Source: Rhipidocladum racemiflorum
Lineage: Eukaryota > Streptophyta > Magnoliopsida > Poales > Poaceae
Reading direction: 5' to 3'
Length of the DNA stretch: 64,000 nucleotides
NCBI GenBank assembly: GCA_036346355.1
Contig: CM070581.1
Span: 1,860,001-1,924,000, forward strand
Shown here: positions 34,320-45,427 of the stretch, in pieces
Layout: each line of letters begins with the position of its first letter
How positions within the stretch are numbered: the first letter of the stretch is position 1
The notes under the pieces: generated by a model
What the model was told of the DNA's origin: nothing
The model's database searches: none
What the model saw: only the letters and a program-made list of their open reading frames with translations
Position numbers and translations under genes: made by a program

Positions 34320-36519
34320 AACTAGGAGATAATTAACACAATAATCACCATAACTTGTGTGATCAGTTCTAAAAACAACAACCTTAACTTCCACAGATAA
34401 TTCTGAAACTCAGCACAATAACCTTAGCACAACAACCTTATCCTTGTTAAAACTCAACACAACAATCTTAACTTACATAGATAATTCTGAAAACAACTCT
34501 CTTGCATAGTTCACATTTTTAACTGCGACAAGAAGCATTGGTAAAGTAACCATGCACCATAAGATTTTGCCAAGGGGAATCATGCCTTACAAGTTCACAT
34601 AGTTGAAAAAAAAAGATGAAGAAAACAGAGCAGAATCCAGTTTCAGACAGAGCCTAGTTGAACAACCTAATTGAACTAAAACAATTCTCGGCACTGATGC
34701 TTCACCCAACTGTGTAACTGACTAGGACTAGAACTTTTGTCACAAATTGGACAAATTTTACAAAAAGATGGCACAAATCCATCCAAGAGTAACTCATTGC
34801 TCAAATAACGATGAAGAAAACAACATTTTTGTTCTTCTCTTTATTAACAAAATAAAATTCAATAGCAAGCAACAAGCCAAATTTAGTGCAACCACCTCAA
34901 ATTACAGTTAGGGTTCAAATTCTCGCCGAAATACCGCGAAATTTTGATGAAATTTTAGTTTTCGGACCCCCCAGTCCCATAATGCCGACGAAATTAAAAA
35001 AACCATAAAAAAATTTAAAGTGCTACAATACCCTATAATTTCGGTGAAATGGACCGAAATATCAGTTTTTTGACCGAAATTTGACTGGATTTGTTTCTTC
35101 AAGTCATTTTCCATGTCTGACCAAAATTCCAAAAAAAATTGACGTTGTTTGAACCATTTTCCTTTCAGTTGAATTTTACCGAAATCTCGGCTATTCTCGG
35201 CGAAATTTTGGTTTTTGAACCGAAATCTCGGTAATTTTGGTTAAAAAAAACCGGATTCAAATTTTGCATTTTGAATTTCGTTCGGATTTCGTCCGAAATA
35301 ACGAGATCTCGGCGAAAAATCGGATTTCGATCGACGACGGGATTTGACCTAAAACGAAATTTTGAACCCCGATTACAGTATCCCCAAAATATTCTAGTTA
35401 TCTTCTTAAACACTTGTCTCTTTCGTTCCTCGAAGTTCGATGGCAACATACATGAATTCAAAGACACACCATTGCCCCTCAAATGACCAGATCTAAAATT
35501 TTTTACCAAAAAATCTCAAGTTCTCACAGATCAGAGGAACACAACAGGAAGATAGATCAGTTTGTTAACTAAATGATCTGTTTGGAGGGAGGAGAGGTGA
35601 GGCGGTTGGCATAGGGGAGCTTGCTGTTTGACGTTGTTAATGAGCCCGCTCTCACTCACTGTTGTCACGATGAGAGTCACCATCGCCATCGATAAAGCGG
35701 ATGAGCTTGCTGTCACCGTCACCGCCGTTGAGATCGCCCTCGTCTTCTAGGGTTCCTTGCCTGTAGTTGAGGACGCGATTTGCGTCGCGGCTTGCGAGCA
35801 CAGTCGAGTCTCCCTGATAATTGTCGTAAAAAAACTGTTGTCTTCTCATCATATTTTTATTTTCCTGTTGTAATGGGCCGAAACAAATGTAATTTTATTA
35901 GTTTACCAGCCCATCCAAACATATTTTCATAGCCCAGTATAAAAATTTTATCTATCATTTATTAAAGATGGGAGACTTCCCGAAAGGGGGCCTAGCCACG
36001 TGTCGCCGGGCCATTTTGCGAAAAAGTCCCTCCGTTTCTCCGAATCAAGGATAGGTCCTTGCGAATTTACAAAAAAGTCCTTTGCGATTTTTTGTGAAGG
36101 TAAGAAAAACTTTTACAATCGCGTTTGGGTCCCTCGCTTGTTACTTTACAGAAAAGCCTACCATTTAATACAAATCGCGACCGAACCCTTTTCTACATTT
36201 TCGGGATAGCGTTGAGGTCCAAAAATATTATAAACAGGTCTCCAGTTTTTACATCCAGGTTCTTTCTCCGTTTTCCCCGAAAAAATATTGTCGTCAACAA
36301 AAATATATGCCTTTTTTATTTCAACGCGATCTCTAGTATTTCTCGACCCTCCAAAAAATTTAAAAATAGATCTAGATCTATTTTTTTTCTCCAAAGAAAA
36401 TACAAAATTATTTTTCGTTCACGTACGTGACCGCGCTTATTGGCCTATTACTGACCTTCCAAGCAGGCCCCAATCAACCTATAAACCCCGAGGCCCAGTA
36501 TAAAAATTTTCACGGCCTA
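34320..36519. other. Non-coding duplicated DNA (block B counterpart of 4091-5867)
   Basis: No gene is seen apart from the MITE at 34909-35371. Contains the CACGTGTCGCCGGGCCATTT phrase at about 35998, as in block A. Confidence 0.5.
34909..35371. mobile_element. hAT-like MITE, CGAAATTTCGG-rich (copy 3)
   Basis: A 463-bp insert starting TAGGGTTCAAATT and ending AATTTTGAACCCCG, with perfect 8-bp target duplications ATTACAGT at 34901-34908 and 35372-35379. The block A counterpart (around 4668-4676) is empty, confirming an insertion after the duplication. Confidence 0.85.
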
Positions 36520-36900
36520 GTATAAAAACAAAACCCTAAGTCCTAACTCCCAATACCGCGCCCCTCCCTCGCCTCCCTCTGCCCCGGTCGCCCTCCCCCG
36601 TCGTCTCCTTCGGCGTCGGCTGGCCTCCCTCCGCCCCCAGTGCCTGTAATCGGCCCCGATCCAGATCCACTCGCCTCCTCCCTCCCGTCCGGCCGTCCCG
36701 CGCCCATCCCTCGCCTCCCTCCGCCCCGTCCGCCTCCCTCGGCGTTGGCTTGCCTCCCTCCGCCCCGACCGCCCTCCGCCACCAGCTCGCCTCCCTCCGC
36801 CCCGGTCGCCCTCCGCAACCGACAGCCGGTCGACTTCGCCCGGTCCCCCTGCTCCCCGACGTTCCTGTCCGACGCAGGTCGTGTTCAAGTGCTCCCGAGT
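36520..36900 (+). promoter_or_regulatory. Leader-like exon, copy B (left part)
   Basis: Telo-box AAACCCTAAG followed by C-rich leader as at 5868-6130. It has extra copies of a CCTCCCTCCGCCCC phrase and is interrupted after GCTCCCGAGT by the solo LTR. The rest continues at 38923-39062. Confidence 0.45.
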
Positions 36901-38922
36901 TGTAACACCCTACAAATCTAAACTGTCGTACAAGAAAATTTCGACAGCATCTCTCCTAAAATTAGGACAAAACGGAAGCGACAACAAGATTCATAATAAC
37001 CATTATAAACAGGAATAACATAAAAGCATCAATACTAGAGATAACAAGTCTAAATCAACCAGAAAACAAACATAAACGTAAAATAGCTCCAAAGAGGACA
37101 TCAACAGGTCTATGATTAATAAAATTTCAGCAAGCTAATGAATTATTAAATGCACTAGTCCATGTGATTCGTGATGACCCCGGAGGGTTGATTGTGCTAC
37201 TAAGCCCACCCTTCAAGCTTACGACTCGCGAGAACTACCTGAAAACAACAAAATAACAAGGGGTGAGATTGGGTAATCTCAAAGAAGCGGAACAACTTCT
37301 AACGAATAACACAACCACAGTAAAACTAGCATACCAAATTCCTCATGTCCAATACCACATTATAGAGTCCACACAACCTCAGTAAAATGCATATGATTGT
37401 GCACATGCTTATGCCATGATCCTCCTCACCGTGCCCTTTCTCAGAACACACGGTGTTGTCTGCAGTCTTGATCGCGCCAAGGCGTCGACAAACTTCCAAT
37501 GCATGATTATGCAGTTAATGCTTCATGCATAAATACATTCATAACTTCCCACTCTGAATTCACATGCTTGCATACCATCAAATAACATGGATAGAATGCG
37601 AACATCATTGAGATAGAATATCTCCACAATTCATCTTGCAAACAACATCTTTCTTCATTCTTACTCATGATTCAAAAGCCAAACAACCACATCACAATGC
37701 AGGATAGGATATTGTAATCTCATAAACAAGTAGTTAAACCATGTAGGTGTGCTGCAATTAAGGTTTATATTGAAGACGAAACAAAAAGCGAGTTATAGTT
37801 TAGCAAGACCGCTACTTCCACTTGCCTTTACCAACGTGGATGACGAACCTAGTTGCGTCCAGAAGGGGCACCACCTGTACAAGTATTATTTCAGTACATA
37901 GCGACATCACAAATGATCACACAACTCGAACACACACTTCCTAATCCCCGTTCCCTTCTTAAGCGCCAAAAACCCCAATCTGTCCGGATCAAACAGCATC
38001 ACCCTCTCTTCACAATTTCGTATCTTTTTTTATACAGATCATAAAAATACAAAAAAATTACAGTAGCTAGATATTGACGAGATCTACAACTTTCATGAAG
38101 ATCACAAATTTCAATTCCACTGTTAAATATGCCTAAACAAACGTCCAACACAGTGGACAAAATCTGTTTCCAGATTCTGTCTGTCATCTTGCAACAGCGA
38201 TAACTCTCAGACCCACGCCCCAAAAATTCTGAAAAAATTACAGAAGCTAGATCTCGACATTATCTACAATTTTCTAGTTATAGGTTTTTGCAGAAAAAAT
38301 CGTCTATGCCATGTAAAACGCGAAATAATCCGCGATGCACAATCTCCCCTTCCAAAAACAGCACCACGTGAACATCTACCCTTCTCCCCTATCAAGATCC
38401 ATCTAAATCACTCACCACCAGATCTAATACACTCCTAATCCCTAGGTAGAACAGGGGTAAAAGATTGGGAATTTTACCTTGAGTTCTCCCTTGAGAACCC
38501 ACGAAAAACGCGCGACGATTCCCGAAACGGAAATCTGCTCGTCCTCCACGCCTCCACGGATCCTCTTCTCGCTTGCTCCTTCGCGTTTCGCGGTGGATCT
38601 TGAGCCACCACGCAAGGGGAGGAAGAGGAGGGGTGGTGTGGCTGCTAGGGGAGGAAGGGGGGTGCCCTAGGGCTTTTGGGGGGGTGACACCCCTTTTATA
38701 TGGTGGGTAGGCCACTGGGGAAAAGAGAGAGGTGGGGAGGATTCGCAGCCAGAGCCCAGGTTTTCCTCGGCCCACTGTTTCTAGCCCGACAACTCCAAAT
38801 TTAATATTAATATGCCGGATAAACTTCAATTATTTCATCCCCCGACAAATCCTTCATTCCTCTCCCGAAACAAAACCAGGAAAAGGAACCCTAGAATCGC
38901 TCTGACGCTCTAAGGCATCACA
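36901..38922. mobile_element. Solo LTR, 2022 bp, in block B
   Basis: TGTAACACCC start and GGCATCACA end, with 5-bp target duplications CGAGT at 36896-36900 and 38923-38927. The empty site is seen in block A at about 6136-6140. No coding region, primer site or internal second LTR is present. An internal repeated phrase (AAAAATTACAG-AGCTAGAT) occurs at about 38053 and 38235. Probably Ty3/gypsy, inferred from size and ends. Confidence 0.85.
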
Positions 38923-39062
38923 CGAGTCCTACCGGCCGCCGCAGCTCCCCTCGTGGCCCCCACCCCTGTCGCCGCTCCAAAGCGCGCCCTCCGGCCGGCG
39001 GTCCAGCCTCCGCTCCCCTCCTGAACAGCACAACAGCAGCCCTTCTCCGATCCGAGCCCAAA
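38923..39062 (+). promoter_or_regulatory. Leader-like exon, copy B (right part)
   Basis: Continues the leader after the solo LTR and ends GCCCAAAG before GTAACC, the same donor as in copy A. Confidence 0.4.
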
Positions 39063-40207
39063 GGTAACCCCTGTCCCCTTGTTTTTTTAGAAGATTTGTG
39101 GATAGATGATGCTTTGTGCTTTCTGCTATGCTTCTTACTTATATGAGATAATCAGATGAGTTTGCTTTGGAGCCTTGCAGGACTCCTCATTGCTCTCTTG
39201 CGTGTAAGTGTAACTACATGTTCATTGTTTTTCTCGGATTCAGCTTGCGAGGCATGTTGATATATAATATGGTTGTAGTGTGGTCATTGTCTTGCATAGT
39301 AACTAGTAAGCTCTGAATCATACGGTGTATTGGTGAAGAGCTCCTTTTGGCCCTCCACTACGCACTACAAAATTTATGTGGTTGTGTGTGTCCCATTTGT
39401 GATTAGTTGTACATGATGATCATGACAACATATCACTGGATAATTTTTGTACGGTGCTCCGTTTTTATTTTTTGGGGTTATGAAGGGGCAGTTGTTGGTC
39501 TTGATCTTGGAATAATGCGTTTGCTGAATGTGTTGCATTTGTTCCTTGGATGCTCAATTGTACAAGGATTACATTGATGTCTCTAACGCAGAATGACTTA
39601 TCTGAGGGAGTGTCTCAAACTAGCATTCTCCAGATTTTTTTAATGTTTAGCATATTCAGCATGGAACAATTTGTCATGTACATGGTTCCAATTATGTTTG
39701 GCCATTCACAAACATATAATGCACTTCCTTTGGGAGGATTGCATTTATGTTTTTGTAATGCTTGTTGATAGTCTTCTTAAAAAGACTATGCTCCGAAGGA
39801 TTACTCATTATCATTGCTTGGCGCAAAAGGAATATAAAAGCATTTTTTGATGCACACGATGTTGGTGTGGGTATTGCAAGTGTCTTAAGCATTAATATTC
39901 AGATATGATTTTGTATGATAAGAGTCTATCAGCAAGTATCGCATAGCCATTTTTTTTGGTGACGTGTTGGTGATATTTTCGTGAGGTCATCAATTGCCAG
40001 GGGGTTACCGTTCATATGTACAAATCAGGAAATTCTGGGGATTTATGAACATATATTGCTTATATGCAATGATAGATGTGGAGAGCATTCAATAGTCATG
40101 ACTCATGACTCCTCCTAACTATCGCCTTTAATGTCTTTCTTCTGGCGAATCATTACAAGTAAAGCTTGCATTATACGAACGTATAATCGGACGGAATCGA
40201 AACAACC
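39063..40207. other. Intron-like duplicated DNA, no recognised gene (block B)
   Basis: Counterpart of 6282-7423, with few differences. No coding signal. Confidence 0.4.
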
Positions 40208-40430
40208 GAGCAGGGGGTGTAAATTGGTCGGGTAATACCCGACCCGTACCCGGATGCAAAATTACCCTAATGAAAACTATTTTACACTACCCGTCGGGTA
40301 CGGGTACGGGTAGTACCCGGATAGGTTAGATTTGGGTTTGGATCGGATACGGGATCATCAATACCCGACGGGTACGGGTCGGGTTCGAGTACCCGGATAA
40401 TTCTAACAATCCGGATACCCGGATATAATC
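40208..40430. repeat. GGGTACCCG-rich MITE-like repeat, copy B
   Basis: Counterpart of 7424-7652, with a run GGTACGGGTACGGGTAG that is degraded in copy A. Confidence 0.45.
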
Positions 40431-40811
40431 AGGTCATGGGCCACAGCCCACAACCCACAAGCATCAAGGCCCATGTTGCGTCGGTTCCTAGCAAGAGCCA
40501 AGGATCAAGAGAACCCTAGCAACTAGCAAGCATCCCTCAGTCCTCAGTCCTCAGTCCTCCGGCGGCGCTATCCCCCGCCTCGCTCGCCCCCGCCCCCGCC
40601 TTCGCTGGCGCTCGCCCCGCGCCCCGCGCCCCGCGCCCGGCGCTCGCCCCCACCCAGCGCCTGGCCAGGCTGCTGCCCGCCCTCAGCGCCCGCGCGTGCC
40701 TCCGGGACGGCGGCCGCCTCCCCTTTCGTGAGCTCGCCGACCTCGCCGACGAGTCCCGCTGCTGTAAGTACACCTCGCCGACCTCGTTCATGGTGTGGTC
40801 TAGGATATGTG

Positions 40812-41339
40812 ACACCTCTATAGTAGCTTCAGGAACTTGATACTCCTCATCCTCATCCGATTCTTCATCGATTATTCCCATGTTTTTATTATCTGCTTGT
40901 CCTAGATCTGCTGCTTTAGTCTTGAATTCAATTTCTTGAAGCTCCTGATTTTCTGTACTGAAGACGTATCGATCATGGTTTCCATCACAAGGATCCTAGG
41001 AGTTATATAGAGTTCATCTGTTTGGGAAAAGTATTCATCTTTTTATACTGAAGATAGAACTATGTGATGAATTCAATAAACTACTTTGTTCTTTCATACT
41101 AGAGATTCTCAAGTTGTCAAATAGTTAGGGCTATAAGAAAAACAGCATTCAGTATCGACAACGCAGTTCAGTATCTGCAGCAAAGATTGATACTGAAAGG
41201 ATGTGGAGTAGTTCAGGACCCATCCCCTCAGATCAATCTGCATAACAGCATAAGGTTTTGAACTTGAGTACGGGGTCTTCCATTGTGACACTTGAGAGGA
41301 GAAATCTTGAACCCGCCACCATCTTGTTTATGCACCCCA
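40812..41339 (-). pseudogene. EDR2-like fragment, copy B, broken
   Basis: Counterpart of 8018-8546, with the same motifs (NGRPRTQVQ is altered by one substitution) and the same frame breaks, including the 8 extra bases before QIDLRGW. Lies antisense, upstream of NSA2 copy 4. Confidence 0.7.
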
Positions 41340-41880
41340 CGTCACCACCGTCTACTAATTCACATAGTCGAATCAACCATGATATATGATGGCTACTTAA
41401 CTAGTTTTGACAATTGATTATGACTTGGTAAGATGGAGTGTTATACTGCTATCCACTTATGCTTTGTCTGACGAACTAATGAGACATCTATTCTGTACAA
41501 GTATCTGTTCTCCTTCTATGAATGGTGTTTGATTGAGATTCTTTTGCTACTTTATGTATTTTATCCATCTAGACGGTTTGCGATTTGGTACTATCACACT
41601 GACTGTTGTATATTTTCGAATAGGCATCTGTTTAAATTTTGTAGAAGTTTCTCCCATTGGGTAGCTTTTATTCGATCCATTTGCTGATAGGCTTTACCAT
41701 GTTTTTGTGAATCTAGAGGACACTTGGACGATTACAATAAAAAATAAAGTTAAATGCACACCATGTTTTCCTTTCATTTGTTAATGTTTTTACATGTTCT
41801 TGACCTCAAAATATAAGATGTCAGGATTAAAGGATGTTGCTTTCATCAGTATCGTTCTATATTTTTTTGGCATTGTTGAC
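41340..41880. other. Upstream region of NSA2 copy 4
   Basis: Includes 41537-41879, 343 bp absent from block A. The stretch around 41810-41850 (AAGATGTCAGGATTAAAGG) is also found upstream of copies 2 and 3, so it is the ancestral NSA2 flank. Confidence 0.55.
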
Positions 41881-41928
41881 CTTCAGATCTGATGTTTACA
41901 GGTATATCATAGCTAGTTACATTGGTTT

Positions 41929-42049
41929 TGGGCCAAAAACCGATCTTCCAAGCAGGCCCCAAGCGAACCTACAAACCCCGAAGCAACGCCTCGTCTCCGT
42001 CCATCCTCCCCAATCCCCACCCAAATCCCGAGTGCCTCAACTAGGGTTT
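41929..42049 (+). promoter_or_regulatory. NSA2 promoter elements: site II and telo-box (copy 4)
   Basis: TGGGCC at 41929-41934 and TAGGGTTT at 42042-42049, spaced as in copy 1. Confidence 0.55.
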
Positions 42050-42056
42050 CGCCGCT

Positions 42057-43974
42057 ATGGTAAGTCCTCCTCGCCTTCTCCCCGCCGCCTCCAACAACAC
42101 ATCCCCGTGCTTCCTAACTGCTCATCCGCTCCCGCACTCTTCTCATCTCTCGATTGTTCTGCGTTTTTTTTTTTAATTTTGTGTTGATTTCCCCTGTGCA
42201 CGAGTTGGCTGCAGCCGCAGGGAGACTACATAGAGCTCCACCAGAAGCGCCATGGCCGGCGCCTGGACTTCGAGCAGCGTAAGCGCAAGCGGGAGGCGCG
42301 CGCGGTGCACAAGCGCTCACAGGAGGCCCGGAAGGTGTGTGCTCGATCTGATAAATGACCTCCCTTTTGGTGTTATTTTTATGTGTTTCTGTTTCCGTTG
42401 CTGATGCGCGCGTGTTTGGTCTGCGGCAGTTGCTTGGTGCCAAGGGTAAGAGGTTCGCAAAGAAGCGGTACGCCGAGAAGGCGCAGATGAAGAAGACGTA
42501 AGTGCTTGTTTGCTGTTTTGTTCGTTTACTTCCTCACTTGTATTGATATTACAGTAGGAGATGTGAGCTAAAACCTCGACTCCCTTAGTGTATGTATTGA
42601 TACTTTGAGTAGGAAAATTGATTTTCCTCGCAGTGTCTTTCTGGTTGCAGCTGCACTTGCACTTATGTGGGCCTTATTGGCAATTGTTTCTTTGCAGCCT
42701 GAAAATGCATGATGAGTCAACTTCTCGGCAGAAGGTCGATGATGATGTTCAAGAGGGGGCTCTTCCTCCGTATCTACTGGATCGTGATCAGACGCAACGT
42801 GCCAAGGTGAATGCTTGTTCCTGCGAGCTAATTGTGAATGTGTCATAAATGGAACTTTTTGTTGCGGTGATCGTTGATGTCTCGTGAAATCTAGGTCCTC
42901 AGCAACACAATAAAGCAGAAGAGAAAGGAAAAGGCTGGCAAATGGGATGTCCCATTGCCAAAGGTAACCCTCAATATAAACTGCATTTGTCCGCTTGTTT
43001 CAATCTTTGGTTTCGTACCTTGACTAAATATTGTCATGATTTATCTGCTTTCAGGTCAGACCTGTGGCCGAAGAAGAGATGTTCAAAGTTCTGCGAACCG
43101 GCAAGAGGAAGAGTAAGTGATAATAAGTTTTGTTAATAAATATGTAACCATGGTTAATATTCAGAATTTGCATGTGGCATCCGTTGCTATATCGGCATTG
43201 TATATATTCGTAGTTCCTTAATAGCCGTTAGTCCATTTGTATTGGGGTGTGCCTTTTTGGAACTGTGATGTGTTACAAGGCAACTTAATTCCGCCATCTC
43301 CTGTGTTTTGTCTGAAGATGCTTTTATAAACATTCCGTGAACAATTACATGGACTACATATATTATTTCCTCTCCAGTGAAATAAATAATTTAGCTGATT
43401 TTTATTTTACTTATGCAGCCAAGCAGTGGAAAAGAATGGTAACTAAAGCCACCTTTGTTGGACCTGGATTTACAAGGAAGCCACCAAAGTATGAAAGGTT
43501 CATTCGGCCAACAGGTCTGCGCTTCACAAAAGCTCATGTGACTCACCCTGAACTGAAATGTACTTTCAACCTCGACATAATTTCTGTGAAGAAAAACCCA
43601 AATGGTCAAATGTACACTTCTCTTGGTGTTATGACAAAGGGAACAATCATTGAGGTATGCAAAGCATTTTGCCCGTATGAAACATTATCTGTTGCATTAG
43701 TATTACAGCCAACACTATTGAATCTTTTGACATAGATGATACTGTAGCTGACAACATTAGATGCTTGTTAATATTCATTGCATTAACCCTTTTTTTTCCG
43801 TACTGGTGCGTACAATGCTCTTCTCAGGTGAATGTTAGTGAACTTGGTCTCGTAACCCCTGCTGGAAAAGTTGTTTGGGGTAAGATATCTGCTGAATGTT
43901 CTGCTCCTTTTGCCCTTCCTTTCACCCCAAGCCCTGTTCCATAAACCAGTTTTTCTTGTGGTGCAGGTAAATAA
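42057..43974 (+). pseudogene. NSA2: NSA2 full-length copy 4, last exon frameshifted
   Basis: Exons: 42057-42059, 42215-42334, 42430-42497, 42698-42806, 42895-42963, 43055-43112, 43419-43654, 43828-43879, and a last exon from 43967. All match copy 1 in length and splice sites. In the last exon one extra A (GTAAATAATGCGC against GTAAATATGCGC) turns the reading into Lys-stop at 43972-43974. The product would be 240 residues instead of 260, lacking the conserved YAQVTNNPENDG end. The next possible acceptor (GCGCAG at about 43981) does not restore the frame. Promoter motifs are intact, so a transcript is likely. Whether the shortened protein works is unknown, and a sequencing error at this one base is possible. 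Confidence 0.85.
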
Positions 43975-44439
43975 TGCGCAGGTTACAAACAACCCAGAGA
44001 ATGATGGCTGCATCAATGCTGTTTTGCTCGTGTAAAGCCTTTATGCGATTCTGCCATTCTGGTTATGGTGATGAATCGGGTTTGTATCCACTCCAATGCT
44101 GGAATTTTTTTCGACAGGATGTCTCAGTGGCTGATGTCAGTTGTCTGTTGTGTTCTGTGGGTATACCATTTGTTATGTGGGGCAGAGTAGTCAGCCTCTT
44201 TGGAACACTCATTTTGCAGTCTAGTCTTGCGGTGCAACAGATATTTTTTCTCTAGTTATATAACCTGCTCTAAAGCGAGCTATCCAAACAAGCAAAGGCC
44301 TGAATCAAAATTCCTCCCCTTGGCACATGCTGGTTTTCCTAGGTATTAACATGTTTCTCCTGATCTAATCCTCCAAACGCTCCAAGATGCTAAGCTGTAG
44401 CCGCAAATTGGTGATGCGGCAGCATAGTCTAAAAGACGG

Positions 44440-44768
44440 CTCACATCCACGCATGGTTTTAAATTTCTTTTTAGGTTATCTTGGTAACCTCTGAAATCTG
44501 AAATTTCAGTGAAATCTCGTTTTTTCGGATGAAATCCGAACGCAATACAAAAAGAAAATTTTGAATTCGATCGAATTTTCGGTCCAAAATGCCGAGTTCT
44601 TTGCGAAATTTTAGGTGCTGTCGTCTTTTAAATTTTTTAGTTTTTTTTTAATTTCACTGGAATTATAATCTACTGATTGATTCACACATAAAACAACGCG
44701 AATAATCTAATTTAGCCTAAATTCGGTTAAATTTACCGAGATTTCGCTAAGATTTTATGTTACTGTAG
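44440..44768. mobile_element. Degraded hAT-like MITE remnant (CGAGATTTCG-rich)
   Basis: Same interior words as 31063-31515 (GAAATCTCGTTTTTTCGGA, TTTACCGAGATTTCG). Block A has unrelated insertions at the same point. Ends and target duplication not resolved. Confidence 0.5.
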
Positions 44769-45427
44769 CACATTCAAATGAATTTCTGTCATGATCTTCA
44801 TTCAAATAAACACGTCAAATATAAACAGGATGCAATCAAGATCAACTTGCAGCAAACAAAACAAGTGCTTGCTCATCTTCATTGAAATAAACATCTCAGA
44901 CATACACGAGATGCAATCAACTTGCTAGCAAATCAAATGCTTTCGAGAGTATTCTAGTATGACATGTCTCTTGAAAGAATGATGCATTGATGTCTGCTTC
45001 CCAGAAGAGAAATCACACTACGGGAAGAATCTGCGCGATGCGTCTACGCAGGAGACGAAGCGATGCACGTTCTGCCATGCCATAGAGCCACGTTCGACAC
45101 AGCCCGACGGATGGATAAACCACATGCACACGGCGAGGTTGGAAACGTCTTGTCTCGTGTGCCATCCAGCACAGACCTACGGGCTCTCGAAGATAGTGGA
45201 AGGCGCGCACGCCTCTCTGCATGGCCGCCACATGCCGAAGCCGCATGGCGCCTCCCGGACAAATGGTGTGCCGCCGCCGACCGCCGTGCCTGAATCAACC
45301 CTACAAATACATTTACAGGGCGTGCCTAGTTACGTACTACTTACGTAGCACGGTGCTGTGCCCCCCGGCTCTGCTCCCTGAAACCGAAACTAGCCAAGCT
45401 AACCAGCTCGTCGACGGATCGATCGCC

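Larger units (their letters stand above)
33786..45030. repeat. Segmental duplication block B
   Basis: Direct copy of block A (3557-12233). It is longer because of the hAT-like MITE at 34909-35371, the solo LTR at 36901-38922 and 343 bp upstream of NSA2 that A has lost. By eye, the NSA2 and EDR2 parts differ by roughly 1-2%, while the THADA and leader parts differ several-fold more. Confidence 0.9.

Noticed and set aside
36517..36921. Frames of 93-123 codons in the C-rich leader region
   Set aside because: Low-complexity Pro/Ser/Arg translation of a CCTCCCTCCGCCCC-type repeat; the matching region in block A does not conserve the frame.
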